This document shows, piece after piece, positions 1 to 7,703 of a DNA stretch of 64,000 nt. A program made the position numbers and the translations under genes. The DNA lies in the NCBI GenBank assembly GCA_964543545.1, contig CAZIYT010000001.1, positions 868,001 through 932,000 of the forward strand, read 5' to 3'. The first letter of the stretch is position 1. The number at the start of each line of letters is the position of its first letter. The notes under the pieces are model-generated. The model had not been told where the DNA came from and searched no databases. It saw nothing but the letters and a program-made list of their open reading frames with translations. The stretch comes from UBA4416 sp964543545 (GTDB lineage: Bacteria; Bacteroidota; Bacteroidia; B-17B0; Aurantibacillaceae).

Positions 1-144
1 AAAGCCGTACTTGCCTTTCAGCTTCACTTTGGCCCAGTTGGCGATGTACATGTCAAATGCTTCGATCTTATCATAGGTATTCTGCGAAAACAAACTGTTT
101 ACATAAAACAGGATCAACACGGCTAAGAGCGCTTTCTTTTGCAT
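1..144 (-). CDS. Secreted protein of unknown function (5' part only)
   Basis: The reading frame opens with a clear Sec signal peptide (MQKKA, then a hydrophobic LLAVLILFYV stretch, ending ...LFSQ) and continues into NTYDKIEAFDMYIANWAK before running off the left edge of the window. Only 48 codons are visible, so no family can be assigned. The ATG lies 35 bp beyond the stop of the neighbouring minus-strand gene at 180-965, so both genes are probably in one transcript. The cleavage site after a Q-containing LFSQ motif is typical of Bacteroidota exported proteins. Confidence 0.7.
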   Translation of the reverse strand, partial: MQKKALLAVLILFYVNSLFSQNTYDKIEAFDMYIANWAKVKLKGKYGF

Positions 145-179
145 AGGGATTTTTAACATGCGGGTTTAGTTGTTTGCTA

Positions 180-965
180 TTATTTTCCCGTTTCTTTTTC
201 AAGCTCGATCCTCACACCTTGTAAGGGCATCAGCTTCGACTCGCGGAAGGTTTCGCCCCACTTTACCTGGATGGCTTTCTTCTGCATGTCACCGGCGCCT
301 TTCACTTCCAGGAACACAAGGGTAAAATCTTCTACTACGCCTTTTTCAATCACCATCGCCTTGTTCTTTTTAGAATTGGGATTGTCGGCCCCGTTGGGCA
401 TCACGGCCACTGTTTTCGAAGGGTTGATCACGCCTACGCCATCACCGTTGTAGGCGCATTCGAAGCGGGATACCGTTTTGTCGGTTTTGGAATCGTTCTT
501 TTTCAGGCTGCAACTAAAATTGCCGGTGGTAAATTCATTTTTGGAAGGAGGCAGCTCAAAGTTCGGCGTTTCATTGATCTTCCCGCCGGCAGAGGCTTTG
601 TAAATGCCCTTCACATCGAGGCTGTATTTATCCACCTGCATATTTTTGTCTTTATAGTCGATCACCAGGGAAGCCTCGTCGTTGGGCGCTACCACAAAGG
701 TGCGGTCGGTGCTGGAAAGCAGTTTGTCGCCGCTCATGAACTTAATTTCGCTGGGCTTGATGAGCAGGTAATCGTTGCTTTTATTGAAAACCTTCATCTT
801 AAATTTCGATTGCGCAGGATACGCGACCGCATCGACAATATAGATTTTGTAATCATCCGTTTCGGCCGTGGCTTCTTTGTACATCACTTTTTTTTCGTCC
901 TTTTTCTCCTGTGAAAAGAGGGAAAGGCCTGTGAAGAGGAGGGTGGCAAGAAGTATGGATTTCAT
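180..965 (-). CDS. Hypothetical exported protein
   Basis: This encodes 261 residues beginning with a signal peptide (MKSILLATLLFTGLSLFSQ) followed by a lysine-rich mature N terminus. The rest is predicted to be soluble and beta-rich, with alternating hydrophobic/charged stretches (KFKMKVFNKSNDYLLIKP, ASLVIDYKDKN) suggestive of immunoglobulin-like beta sandwiches; I do not recognise the family. Two cysteines in the middle (SCSLKK and FECAYN) could form a disulfide in the periplasm. It is followed 35 bp downstream by another exported protein gene, probably its operon partner. Export is well supported; function is unknown. Confidence 0.8.
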   Translation of the reverse strand: MKSILLATLLFTGLSLFSQEKKDEKKVMYKEATAETDDYKIYIVDAVAYPAQSKFKMKVFNKSNDYLLIKPSEIKFMSGDKLLSSTDRTFVVAPNDEASLVIDYKDKNMQVDKYSLDVKGIYKASAGGKINETPNFELPPSKNEFTTGNFSCSLKKNDSKTDKTVSRFECAYNGDGVGVINPSKTVAVMPNGADNPNSKKNKAMVIEKGVVEDFTLVFLEVKGAGDMQKKAIQVKWGETFRESKLMPLQGVRIELEKETGK

Positions 966-1112
966 AGAAACATGTTTTTAAAAATTGGACTGTTTTTTCT
1001 TCCGGGAAGCTCCGGCAGGGGTCGGGCATCTGCAATACTCTACTAAACAAATATAAGCATAGAAGCCAAAAGAGGCTCCGTTATTGATAAATTATTTCTA
1101 ATTTTACTTTCT

Positions 1113-1787
1113 ATGCATATCGATATTATTACTGTTCATCCCCCTTTACTGGAAAGCCCTTTCGGTCACAGCATCCTGAAGCGGGCCGTGCAAAAGAACC
1201 TGGTTTCGGTGAACGTGATCAACCTGAGGGACTATGGCATTGAGCCGCATAAAAAAGTGGATGATTATGCTTTTGGCGGTGGTGCGGGTATGGTGATGAT
1301 GATCGAACCGATTGCCAATTGCATCCATGAGCTCAAAGAAAAAAGGAGCTACGACGAGATCATTTACATGACACCCGATGGCGAAACCCTGAAGCAACAG
1401 GCCTGCAATTATTATTCGACCTTAAAAAACATCATGGTATTATGCGGGCATTACAAAGGGATTGATGAGCGCATCCGCGAGCATTTCATTACCAAAGAGA
1501 TTTCCATCGGCGACTATGTGTTGAGCGGAGGCGAATTGCCGGCGGCGGTGTTGTGTGATGCGATCATCCGTTTGCTGCCCGGTGTGCTGAACGATGAGAC
1601 CTCGGCCTTGTCTGATTCCTTCCAGGATAATTTGTTGTCGCCACCGGTATATACCAGGCCGGCAGACTACAATGGCTGGAAGATCCCCGAGATCCTGCTC
1701 AGCGGTCATAGCAAGAACATTGATGACTGGCGGCACCAGCAGGCCCTGGAGAGAACGAAGATCCGCCGGCCCGACCTGTTGTTGTAA
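1113..1787 (+). CDS. trmD: tRNA (guanine-N1)-methyltransferase TrmD
   Basis: TrmD methylates G37 next to the anticodon of tRNAs reading CUN, CCN and CGG codons, using S-adenosylmethionine, which prevents +1 frameshifting. The 224-residue protein has the standard length and the family signatures of the SPOUT trefoil knot: MHIDIITVHP at the N terminus, the glycine-rich FGGGAGMVM near residue 55, IIYMTPDGE near 85, LCGHYKGIDERI near 110-121 and SIGDYVLSGGELP near 131-143. The start codon ATG at 1113 directly gives the conserved first strand. It is transcribed alone, away from the exported-protein pair to its left. Identification is firm. Confidence 0.97.
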   Translation: MHIDIITVHPPLLESPFGHSILKRAVQKNLVSVNVINLRDYGIEPHKKVDDYAFGGGAGMVMMIEPIANCIHELKEKRSYDEIIYMTPDGETLKQQACNYYSTLKNIMVLCGHYKGIDERIREHFITKEISIGDYVLSGGELPAAVLCDAIIRLLPGVLNDETSALSDSFQDNLLSPPVYTRPADYNGWKIPEILLSGHSKNIDDWRHQQALERTKIRRPDLLL

Positions 1788-1891
1788 ATATGGCGGCTTC
1801 GAGGGCCTCAGCCACCATGCGTGACTGATGACTATATACCGTGACTCGAAGTCAACGGAGAAGTATTTGAAGCCACACTAACTATAAAACT

Positions 1892-3154
1892 ATGAAACAC
1901 TTCTTTTTAATTATTGTAACCGCTGCGCTCAGCTTCTCCTGCTCTAAGCACGAGGATCCCATCGAACGTGAGAAACGGGAAATGAAGGAATTCTTCGATG
2001 ACTCTAAATTGCTGGTTCCCTATAAAGGCGTGAAGATTGCGCTGCGCGTGGATTATTCCGACCAGTCGGCCAATAACGTAAAGATCAGCGAAACGGCGCT
2101 GAAAACCCTGTCTACCGTTTCCGACCTGGTGACGCGCGATTCCGTGCCGCAAGGAATTTCAGGCATGTTGGAAGTGTACCAGCAGCTTAAGAATTTGTAT
2201 GAATTGAAAAAAGAGATCAATGGCATCAATGAAGATGAGCTGCCGACCATCTACAAAAAAATAAGCACGATCGAAAAAGGAATGGCCTCATCGAACGTGA
2301 TGGGCGCGATCGAGAAAGACGTTTTCGGAACGTATAATAACAGCACCGAGCATTTTTTGCTGGGTTGTATCTGGTTCGTATTGCCGGGAGCGCCACCGGA
2401 TATCTACGTCTATGAAGCAGCACAGGTTAATGAGAACGAGATTTCGAAGCCCGACCAGCATATGTTTGCCTCCTTGCTGAAAGCCCTGGTGTGTGAGCAA
2501 AAGGAGTGGCATTATACCTCCGAGAAAAGCTCGACGGAATACATCGACTACATCACCGCGCATAAGGATGAGATCCTGGAGGCTACCACCTACCTCGATA
2601 GCGTGCCGGGTGCCGATCCCGAAAAACGTTTTTATGAGCTGAGGAGCGTGGGCTATGCCCTGCGCGGGTATGCCCGCTATAACAGCGACCGCGAGAAGGA
2701 AGGCAATGAGGACTTCGATCATTTTGTAGACGACTTTGATAAATCGGCCGTGGAAAATAAGGAATTGTGCTTTTTGTCAGCCTACCTGTGCATTAAGAAC
2801 AGCAGGCCGGAGAAAGCGGAGAAGTTCCTCGCGAAGATGGAAAAGATGAAAGATTATAACGGGCACGACGAGGAAACCGTAAAAGAGCTCAGGGCCTTTA
2901 TCAAGGATAAGAATGGGAAGGAATTCAACAAGTATTTCGATACCTTTTCACTGACACGCATCGCTTTCAATTACCTCTACCAGGTTTCCCAGAAATCGGA
3001 TATGGCCAAAGCGCTCAAAAGCAACCCGAAGACAAAGGAGATGATGGCGATCCCCGGCCGCATGAACAAAGCCTTTAACCAATCGCAAGAGATGCTCAAT
3101 GCGGATAGCCTCATGAGTGGCGCCAGCGGCCTGGTGAAGAAGTTTTTTAAGTAG
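1892..3154 (+). CDS. Helical lipoprotein of unknown function
   Basis: This 420-residue protein starts with a lipoprotein signal (MKHFFLIIVTAALSFSC, then SKHED), with Cys17 as the probable lipidated residue. The mature part is almost entirely charged amphipathic helix; the stretch near residues 230-340 (ALRGYARYNSD, ELCFLSAYLCIKNSRPEKAEKFLAKM) resembles tetratricopeptide-like helical hairpins. No catalytic motif is visible. It would sit in the periplasm or on the outer membrane, perhaps as a protein-interaction module. The gene stands alone between trmD and ftsX. The family is not recognised. Confidence 0.82.
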   Translation: MKHFFLIIVTAALSFSCSKHEDPIEREKREMKEFFDDSKLLVPYKGVKIALRVDYSDQSANNVKISETALKTLSTVSDLVTRDSVPQGISGMLEVYQQLKNLYELKKEINGINEDELPTIYKKISTIEKGMASSNVMGAIEKDVFGTYNNSTEHFLLGCIWFVLPGAPPDIYVYEAAQVNENEISKPDQHMFASLLKALVCEQKEWHYTSEKSSTEYIDYITAHKDEILEATTYLDSVPGADPEKRFYELRSVGYALRGYARYNSDREKEGNEDFDHFVDDFDKSAVENKELCFLSAYLCIKNSRPEKAEKFLAKMEKMKDYNGHDEETVKELRAFIKDKNGKEFNKYFDTFSLTRIAFNYLYQVSQKSDMAKALKSNPKTKEMMAIPGRMNKAFNQSQEMLNADSLMSGASGLVKKFFK

Positions 3155-3198
3155 AACTATAATTTAGCGCGTAGTAATTTCAGAGAGGTGGGTATCGG

Positions 3199-3271
3199 TT
3201 GCCCCGTAGGGGCAAAACATAATTAAAAAGGTACAAATACTCCCCTATGGCTCCATAGGAGCCAAACATTT
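3199..3271. repeat. Two short palindromic repeats (REP-like)
   Basis: The gap between the lipoprotein gene and ftsX holds two small palindromes. The first is TTGCCCC-GTA-GGGGCAA at 3199-3215. The second is GGCTCC-ATA-GGAGCC at 3249-3263, followed by AAACATTT. The second, including its AAACATTT tail, recurs in the gene-free block at 13.7-13.9 kb. There is no T-run after them, so they are not ordinary terminators. Confidence 0.75.
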
Positions 3272-3347
3272 CATCCCTACAAACACCCAGCTGTTAATTA
3301 TTCACCTACCCCGGCGGGTAGGTATTTCGATATTCGGCTTACTTTTA

Positions 3348-4238
3348 GTGCGAATAAATTCGTATAGCGTGTCGAACAGAACTACCACACAAAAACTCAG
3401 GACCTCTTCCGTAACGGTGGTGATCAGCCTTGCCCTGGTGCTGTTCATGCTGGGCCTGCTGGGCCTGGTGATCGTGAATGCCAATAAGCTTTCCAATCAC
3501 ATCAAGGAAAACATCGGTTTCCAGGTGATCCTGAAAGACACGACCACGCAGGCCGAGCTCGATGTTCTGAAACAGGAGCTCAGCTCTTCCATCTATTGCA
3601 AGCAGGTGGACTATATCAGCAAAGACCAGGCAGCGCAAAAGCTTCAGAAAGACCTGGGCGAGGATTTCATCACCTTTTTGGGATATAACCCTTTGCTCTC
3701 CTCCCTCGATGTAAAGCTGAACTCCGATTATGCCAATATCGACAGCCTTTCCGGCTTCGAGAAGCAGCTCATGCAAAAGCATTTTGTGAAGGAAGTAATT
3801 TATCATAAGGATATGATCAAGCAGGTGAACCAGAATGCGAGGGTCATCGGGATGTACATTCTTATTTTCAGTGGCTTGTTACTGGTTGTAGCTATTGCCT
3901 TAATTAATAATACCATCCGTTTGTCTATTTATTCCAAGCGTTTCCTTATCCGCACCATGTACCTCGTGGGCGCCACGCAGGGCTTTATCCGCAAGCCCTT
4001 TATTTTTAAGGGCGTACGGCAGGGCATCATTGCAGGCCTTGTGGCGGGCTTTTTACTGGCCGGCTTCCTGGTGTTGAGCACGCGCTACATCCCGGACCTT
4101 CTGCAACTGCAGGACCCTAATTTGCTGGCTGTTTTATTTGCGAGCATCGTGCTGATGGGCATTTTGATTTCCGGCTTAAGTGCCGCCCTCTCTGTTACCC
4201 GCTACCTGCGCTTAAAAACAGACGATCTTTATCTTTAA
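3348..4238 (+). CDS. ftsX: Cell division protein FtsX (ABC transporter permease-like)
   Basis: FtsX is the membrane partner of the ATPase FtsE; the complex regulates peptidoglycan hydrolases at the division septum. The 296 residues show the family layout: a cytoplasmic N terminus, TM1 near residues 25-43, an extracytoplasmic domain (about 45-165, including NIGFQVILKDTTTQAELDVL), then three TM helices near 168-188, 222-243 and 256-280. The best start is GTG at 3348; no ATG with a convincing position lies upstream and the next GTG is seven codons in. No ftsE is present in the window, so the partner gene must be elsewhere. The gene is followed after 5 bp by the DUF4846 gene, suggesting co-transcription. 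Confidence 0.9.
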   Translation: MRINSYSVSNRTTTQKLRTSSVTVVISLALVLFMLGLLGLVIVNANKLSNHIKENIGFQVILKDTTTQAELDVLKQELSSSIYCKQVDYISKDQAAQKLQKDLGEDFITFLGYNPLLSSLDVKLNSDYANIDSLSGFEKQLMQKHFVKEVIYHKDMIKQVNQNARVIGMYILIFSGLLLVVAIALINNTIRLSIYSKRFLIRTMYLVGATQGFIRKPFIFKGVRQGIIAGLVAGFLLAGFLVLSTRYIPDLLQLQDPNLLAVLFASIVLMGILISGLSAALSVTRYLRLKTDDLYL

Positions 4239-4243
4239 ACATC

Positions 4244-5089
4244 ATGACAGTGAAGGCCGCACCTGTTAAGCTTCTCATAATTTCAGGTGCTGTCGTTATG
4301 GCCTGCGTGTTTGCGTTTAAAAAGCAAAGCAACAAACTCGTCAACCCGAAAGGTGTCACGGTTTCCACGCGCTTTTCCACACCGGCCGGCTATAGCAGGC
4401 AACAAGCCGAAGCCGGTTCTTTTGCCGAATACCTTCAAAGCCTGCCCCTGAAAGAGAATGGGACGTTGGTACATTATTACAATGGCGTGAAAAAACCGAA
4501 CAAGGTTGCTGCCGCCGTTTTGAATATGGATGTGGGGACGAAAGACCTGCAGCAATGCGCCGATGCTGTGATGCGTCTGCGGGCAGAATACCTGTTGAAA
4601 ACAAAGCAATACAGCGCGCTTCATTTTAATTTCACGAATGGCTTTAAGGCCGGTTACAGCAAATGGCGCTCAGGCTATAGGATCCGTGTGCAAGGCAACG
4701 AGGTCTCCTGGTACAAGACCGATAAGGAAAGCGTTTCCTACCAATCGTTTCGCGAGTACCTGGATATGGTCTTCAATTATGCGGGCACGGCTTCGCTCAG
4801 CAAAGAGCTCACATCCGTTTCCTTATCGCAGATGCAGATCGGCGATGTGCTGATCCGCGGTGGCTCTCCGGGGCATGCGGTGATTGTGCTGGACATGGCT
4901 ACCGATGCGGAGACCGGGAAAAAACTCTTCATGATCGCGCAGAGCTATATGCCGGCACAGGACATTCACATCCTGGTGAACCAGGACAAGCCCTCCATTT
5001 CGCCCTGGTACGAGCTCGATGTAAATGCCAAAGACATCCTCACACCCGAATGGCCCTTCACAGCCGGTGAGCTGAAGCGCTTTCAGTAA
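4244..5089 (+). CDS. DUF4846 family exported protein
   Basis: The 281 residues start with a hydrophobic signal or anchor (KLLIISGAVVMACVFAF; Cys21 could be a lipidation site, though the motif is weak). The rest matches the DUF4846 family as I know it: PAGYSRQQAEAGSFAEYLQ, LPLKENGTLVHYYNGVKK, and GDVLIRGGSPGHAVIVLDMA. The GSPGHAVIV segment recalls NlpC/CHAP-like folds with a catalytic His, but no matching Cys nucleophile stands out, so an enzymatic role is only a guess. It overlaps by 7 bp the convergent gene at 5083-5481 and is probably co-transcribed with ftsX. Family call is fairly sure; function unknown. Confidence 0.82.
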   Translation: MTVKAAPVKLLIISGAVVMACVFAFKKQSNKLVNPKGVTVSTRFSTPAGYSRQQAEAGSFAEYLQSLPLKENGTLVHYYNGVKKPNKVAAAVLNMDVGTKDLQQCADAVMRLRAEYLLKTKQYSALHFNFTNGFKAGYSKWRSGYRIRVQGNEVSWYKTDKESVSYQSFREYLDMVFNYAGTASLSKELTSVSLSQMQIGDVLIRGGSPGHAVIVLDMATDAETGKKLFMIAQSYMPAQDIHILVNQDKPSISPWYELDVNAKDILTPEWPFTAGELKRFQ

Positions 5090-5481
5090 CCGTAGTACGC
5101 GAAAAAAAACACAAGACTGAAATACGTCCACAGAAGCGAAAAGAGAATGTGGACGATGGTCTCAAAACGCTTGCCCCTCCATAGCTCCGGAGAGTAGCCG
5201 AAGAACTGGATCACCAGGCGTGCGCCCCAAAACACAAATAATCCCAATGACACTTTGCGCCCCAGGCTGGTAGTGCTGAGGTCATCGGCAGCGCTGACGC
5301 AGAGCGCGCCCATGAGGAACACCACCAGCGCAATGAAAAAAGTATGGATGTACATCATCTGGCGGTTGATGAGGCTGAGCGAGCCGCATTCCTTTTTCCA
5401 GTCGAAGCGTTTTGGGAATACCACATGGATAATGGCCAGCACCATCATGAGCCAGCCGCAGATGTTAAGATGTAGGACCAT
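5083..5481 (-). CDS. Small four-helix membrane protein
   Basis: From the ATG at 5481 this encodes 132 residues, almost all hydrophobic, with about four membrane segments: NICGWLMMVLAIIHVVF, MYIHTFFIALVVFLMGALCV, LGLFVFWGARLVIQFFG and ILFSLLWTYFSLVFFFAYYG. An in-frame extension further upstream exists but lies inside the methyltransferase gene and reads as non-native sequence, so I use the internal ATG. The start overlaps the end of the methyltransferase gene by 17 bp, which implies translational coupling as the last gene of the four-gene operon. Function unknown. Confidence 0.75.
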   Translation of the reverse strand: MVLHLNICGWLMMVLAIIHVVFPKRFDWKKECGSLSLINRQMMYIHTFFIALVVFLMGALCVSAADDLSTTSLGRKVSLGLFVFWGARLVIQFFGYSPELWRGKRFETIVHILFSLLWTYFSLVFFFAYYGY

Positions 5482-6220
5482 GTTTTGTGAGAATAAAGGT
5501 ATTGATAAAAGGAGTAATCCGGAAGCGTTCTTTGATGTGCAGCCCGGAATCCCGGAAGGCTTTTTTCCAGTGGCTTTCGGGCAGGAAATGAAAGAAGCCG
5601 ATGGTATAGGCCATGAAGTTGGGAAGGTCGCGCAGGTGCTCGGTGACGATGATCTTTCCATCCGGCTTCAGCGCTTGTTTCAGGCCGGTAAAAAAAGCCA
5701 GGCGCTCTTCTTCGTTCCTGATCTCGTGTGCCGCCAGGATCAAAAAGATACAATCGCTTGAGCTTTCCGTTAAGGGTAAGTGTGATGTGCTGATGGTTTG
5801 CGTTCCCGGAAAAGCCGGATACGCTTTCCGCGCGCGTTTGATAGAGACTTCGGTATGCTTCGCCGGATCGTAAAAGTCGAGAACGCTGAGCTCCGTATCC
5901 GGAAATTTATGTTTCAGCAAGTGGCTGCTCTCGTCAAAACCCGCATGGATATTGACGATGGAGCTCCCTTTGCTGAGGCTTATCGGATCGAGCCAGCTCA
6001 GGGAATACAAAGCGGAGCAATCGTAGATGTAATAGGAAATGAGGAGGGAAGAGATCAGGGGTAAAGCAATCAGGGCAGAAGCGATGATAGCCGCAAACGC
6101 GAAAGAAGGCCAGAGCAGCAAGCCGGCAAGTAGCAGGAGAACAATGCCTGCCAGCGCCAGGGCATAAAAATGCCAGTTGAAGCGGACAATGTTATAAATT
6201 CCTTCAAAAGGCTTTCTCAT
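5465..6220 (-). CDS. Membrane-anchored class I SAM-dependent methyltransferase
   Basis: From the ATG at 6220 the product has 251 residues. The N terminus contains two or three membrane segments (HFYALALAGIVLLLLAGLLL and a following FAAIIASALIALPLISSLLI). A Rossmann-type methyltransferase domain follows: SSIVNIHAGFDESSHLLK is motif I in degenerate form, LSVLDFYDP carries the acidic residue after strand 2, and SSSDCIFLILAAHEIRN, LKPDGKIIVTEHLRDLPNF match motifs IV-VI. I prefer ATG 6220 over two earlier in-frame ATGs because it gives a 4-bp ATGA overlap with the upstream DUF2071 gene. Substrate unknown; the membrane anchor hints at a lipid or membrane-bound substrate. Confidence 0.82.
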   Translation of the reverse strand: MRKPFEGIYNIVRFNWHFYALALAGIVLLLLAGLLLWPSFAFAAIIASALIALPLISSLLISYYIYDCSALYSLSWLDPISLSKGSSIVNIHAGFDESSHLLKHKFPDTELSVLDFYDPAKHTEVSIKRARKAYPAFPGTQTISTSHLPLTESSSDCIFLILAAHEIRNEEERLAFFTGLKQALKPDGKIIVTEHLRDLPNFMAYTIGFFHFLPESHWKKAFRDSGLHIKERFRITPFINTFILTKHGPTS

Positions 6221-6960
6221 GGTTTCCATGTTTCTTTTCTTCCTTTTTTCCAAAGGTAAGGGATATCCGTGATGATGAAGGCATTGGCCAATAGGGCATC
6301 CTCCTGCAGGCCGAGCTCTTTTAGGAAGCCGACGTGTTGGTGTTTCACCGATAGCGGTTTCGGTGTCCAGTTTTCGCGTACGCCTTCAATAATCAGGACC
6401 TCTCTTTTCGCTTGGTTGTATGTAAAGGTAAAGGGTAGCGGACCGGCAAAGCGCCGCGCCTCCTTCCAGTCGGCAAAGGGCGATCCCACAGGCAAAGGCG
6501 TCTGTTCACCGCCTTTCTCAAAGCTCACCCGCAGATCCGAAAGCCCGGAGGCGATTTCAAAAACAGGACCCTGTGTTGCTTGTTGAATATCGGTGGTGGT
6601 ATAATTGTAATGCGTGAAGATGTTGCCAAACACCTGCATTTTTTTCTTGTCGGTTTGCGATCGCAGGATATATAAGCCTCTCAGGCGCTTTCCCTCGTTT
6701 GTTGTGTAACGGACAAACACCCGGTAGCCGATCAGGAAAAAATCATTGCCCATGAATTTTGGAAATCCTTTGGGCCGAAGGTCCGTGGTTTGTACCATCG
6801 CCACGGCAACAAAGGCCCATTGATCCTGGAAAGTATCCAGCTGCAGGCATTCGGGAATAAGGCCTTGCAGCTTTTCCTTTGGCAGGGCATAGGTAAGCAC
6901 AACGGAGCTCTTGAAAAACGCTTCAACAGCAAAGGGATGGTCTTTCAGAAAGCTGGTCAT
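6217..6960 (-). CDS. DUF2071 (YqjF-like) family protein
   Basis: The 247-residue protein matches the DUF2071/COG3361 family by its N-terminal pattern (VVLTYALPKEKLQGLIPECL), the DFFLIGYRVFVRY and GLYILRSQTDKKKM segments and its overall length. It is a soluble cytoplasmic protein with no signal peptide. The biochemical role of the family is not established. It shares 4-bp overlaps with both the DoxX-like gene upstream and the methyltransferase gene downstream, so its job is presumably tied to theirs. Confidence 0.82.
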   Translation of the reverse strand: MTSFLKDHPFAVEAFFKSSVVLTYALPKEKLQGLIPECLQLDTFQDQWAFVAVAMVQTTDLRPKGFPKFMGNDFFLIGYRVFVRYTTNEGKRLRGLYILRSQTDKKKMQVFGNIFTHYNYTTTDIQQATQGPVFEIASGLSDLRVSFEKGGEQTPLPVGSPFADWKEARRFAGPLPFTFTYNQAKREVLIIEGVRENWTPKPLSVKHQHVGFLKELGLQEDALLANAFIITDIPYLWKKGRKETWKP

Positions 6961-7352
6961 GACTCTAGCTCCGAAGTAGCGGATTTATTCAGGTAAAACT
7001 CGTTATACACGATGAGGAGAATCAGGAGGAATGCAAAGACGGCATTTCCTTTTCCCCAAAGGAGCAGGTCGGGAACGAGAAAAAATTCGAGGCCGTTCAT
7101 CGTGGCGATGACCATGATCTGTGTCAGGGCATTCATGCGGGGCATGATGCGGCTCACGATCCATACCGACATCAATACTTCCAGCGCCCCGATGATCCTG
7201 GTAAGCGGCATGGCATATTGCGGGCCCAGGGTACGCGACACGATGAGCTCATGGCGTGGTACCATGTTGAGGAGCTTGCAAAAAAAGCCATTGATGAACC
7301 AAACCGCCGCAATGAAGAGGGTAAGGCTTTTATGTAATGTCTTATGTTGCAT
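6957..7352 (-). CDS. DoxX-like family membrane protein
   Basis: The 131-residue protein contains four predicted membrane helices (LTLFIAAVWFINGFFCKLL, IIGALEVLMSVWIVSRI, LTQIMVIATMNGLEFFLV, NAVFAFLLILLIVYNEFY) and the RTLGPQYAMPLTRIIGALE pattern typical of the DoxX-like family. It is the first gene of a four-gene minus-strand operon whose members overlap by 4, 4 and 17 bp. The ATG at 7352 is used. DoxX-like proteins have been linked to membrane redox functions in other bacteria, but nothing here shows a substrate. Confidence 0.8.
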   Translation of the reverse strand: MQHKTLHKSLTLFIAAVWFINGFFCKLLNMVPRHELIVSRTLGPQYAMPLTRIIGALEVLMSVWIVSRIMPRMNALTQIMVIATMNGLEFFLVPDLLLWGKGNAVFAFLLILLIVYNEFYLNKSATSELES

Positions 7353-7452
7353 GAAAACGGATCAAAGATAGAATAAAATCATACGCCTGTTAAGAAGCAC
7401 CCCCGGAAATTGATAAGCGGTATGAAATGAACGGATTCCGGATCTTAATAAC

Positions 7453-7485
7453 AAAAAAGGCCGTCTTCGAAAAGACAGCCTTTTA
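7453..7485 (-). terminator. Rho-independent terminator of tRNA-His
   Basis: On the minus strand, directly after the CCA end of the tRNA, a hairpin AAGGCTGTCTT-TTCG-AAGACGGCCTT with a single internal mismatch is followed by a T-run. It lies between the tRNA and the DoxX-like operon. Confidence 0.85.
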
Positions 7486-7562
7486 TGGGGTAAATGAAGG
7501 GGCTCGAACCCTCGACCCTCGGTACCACAAACCGATGCTCTAACCAACTGAGCTACATCTAC
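7486..7562 (-). tRNA. tRNA-His (anticodon GTG)
   Basis: The cloverleaf folds on the minus strand: acceptor arm GTAGATG/CATTTAC, D-arm GCTC...GAGC, anticodon arm with loop TTGTGGT giving anticodon GTG, and T-arm GAGGG-TTCGAGC-CCCTT. The extra G at position -1 (base 7563), opposite C73, is the hallmark of tRNA-His. The 3' CCA is genomically encoded at 7488-7486. A terminator follows immediately. Confidence 0.95.
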
Positions 7563-7703
7563 CGTTTAGGGCTACAAATTTACAGGATTTTTTGTTTTTT
7601 CAAACAAAATTTCAATAAAATTATAGAGTTTGCAGCAAATTTCTGAAAAGCGGAGATACTTCCATCAAAAGGGCTTGTGGCTGAATCCTAAAAACAGATC
7701 ACC

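Noticed and set aside
5255..5761. 168-codon plus-strand frame across the small membrane protein and methyltransferase genes
   Set aside because: Antisense to two coupled genes whose membrane and Rossmann motifs are clear.
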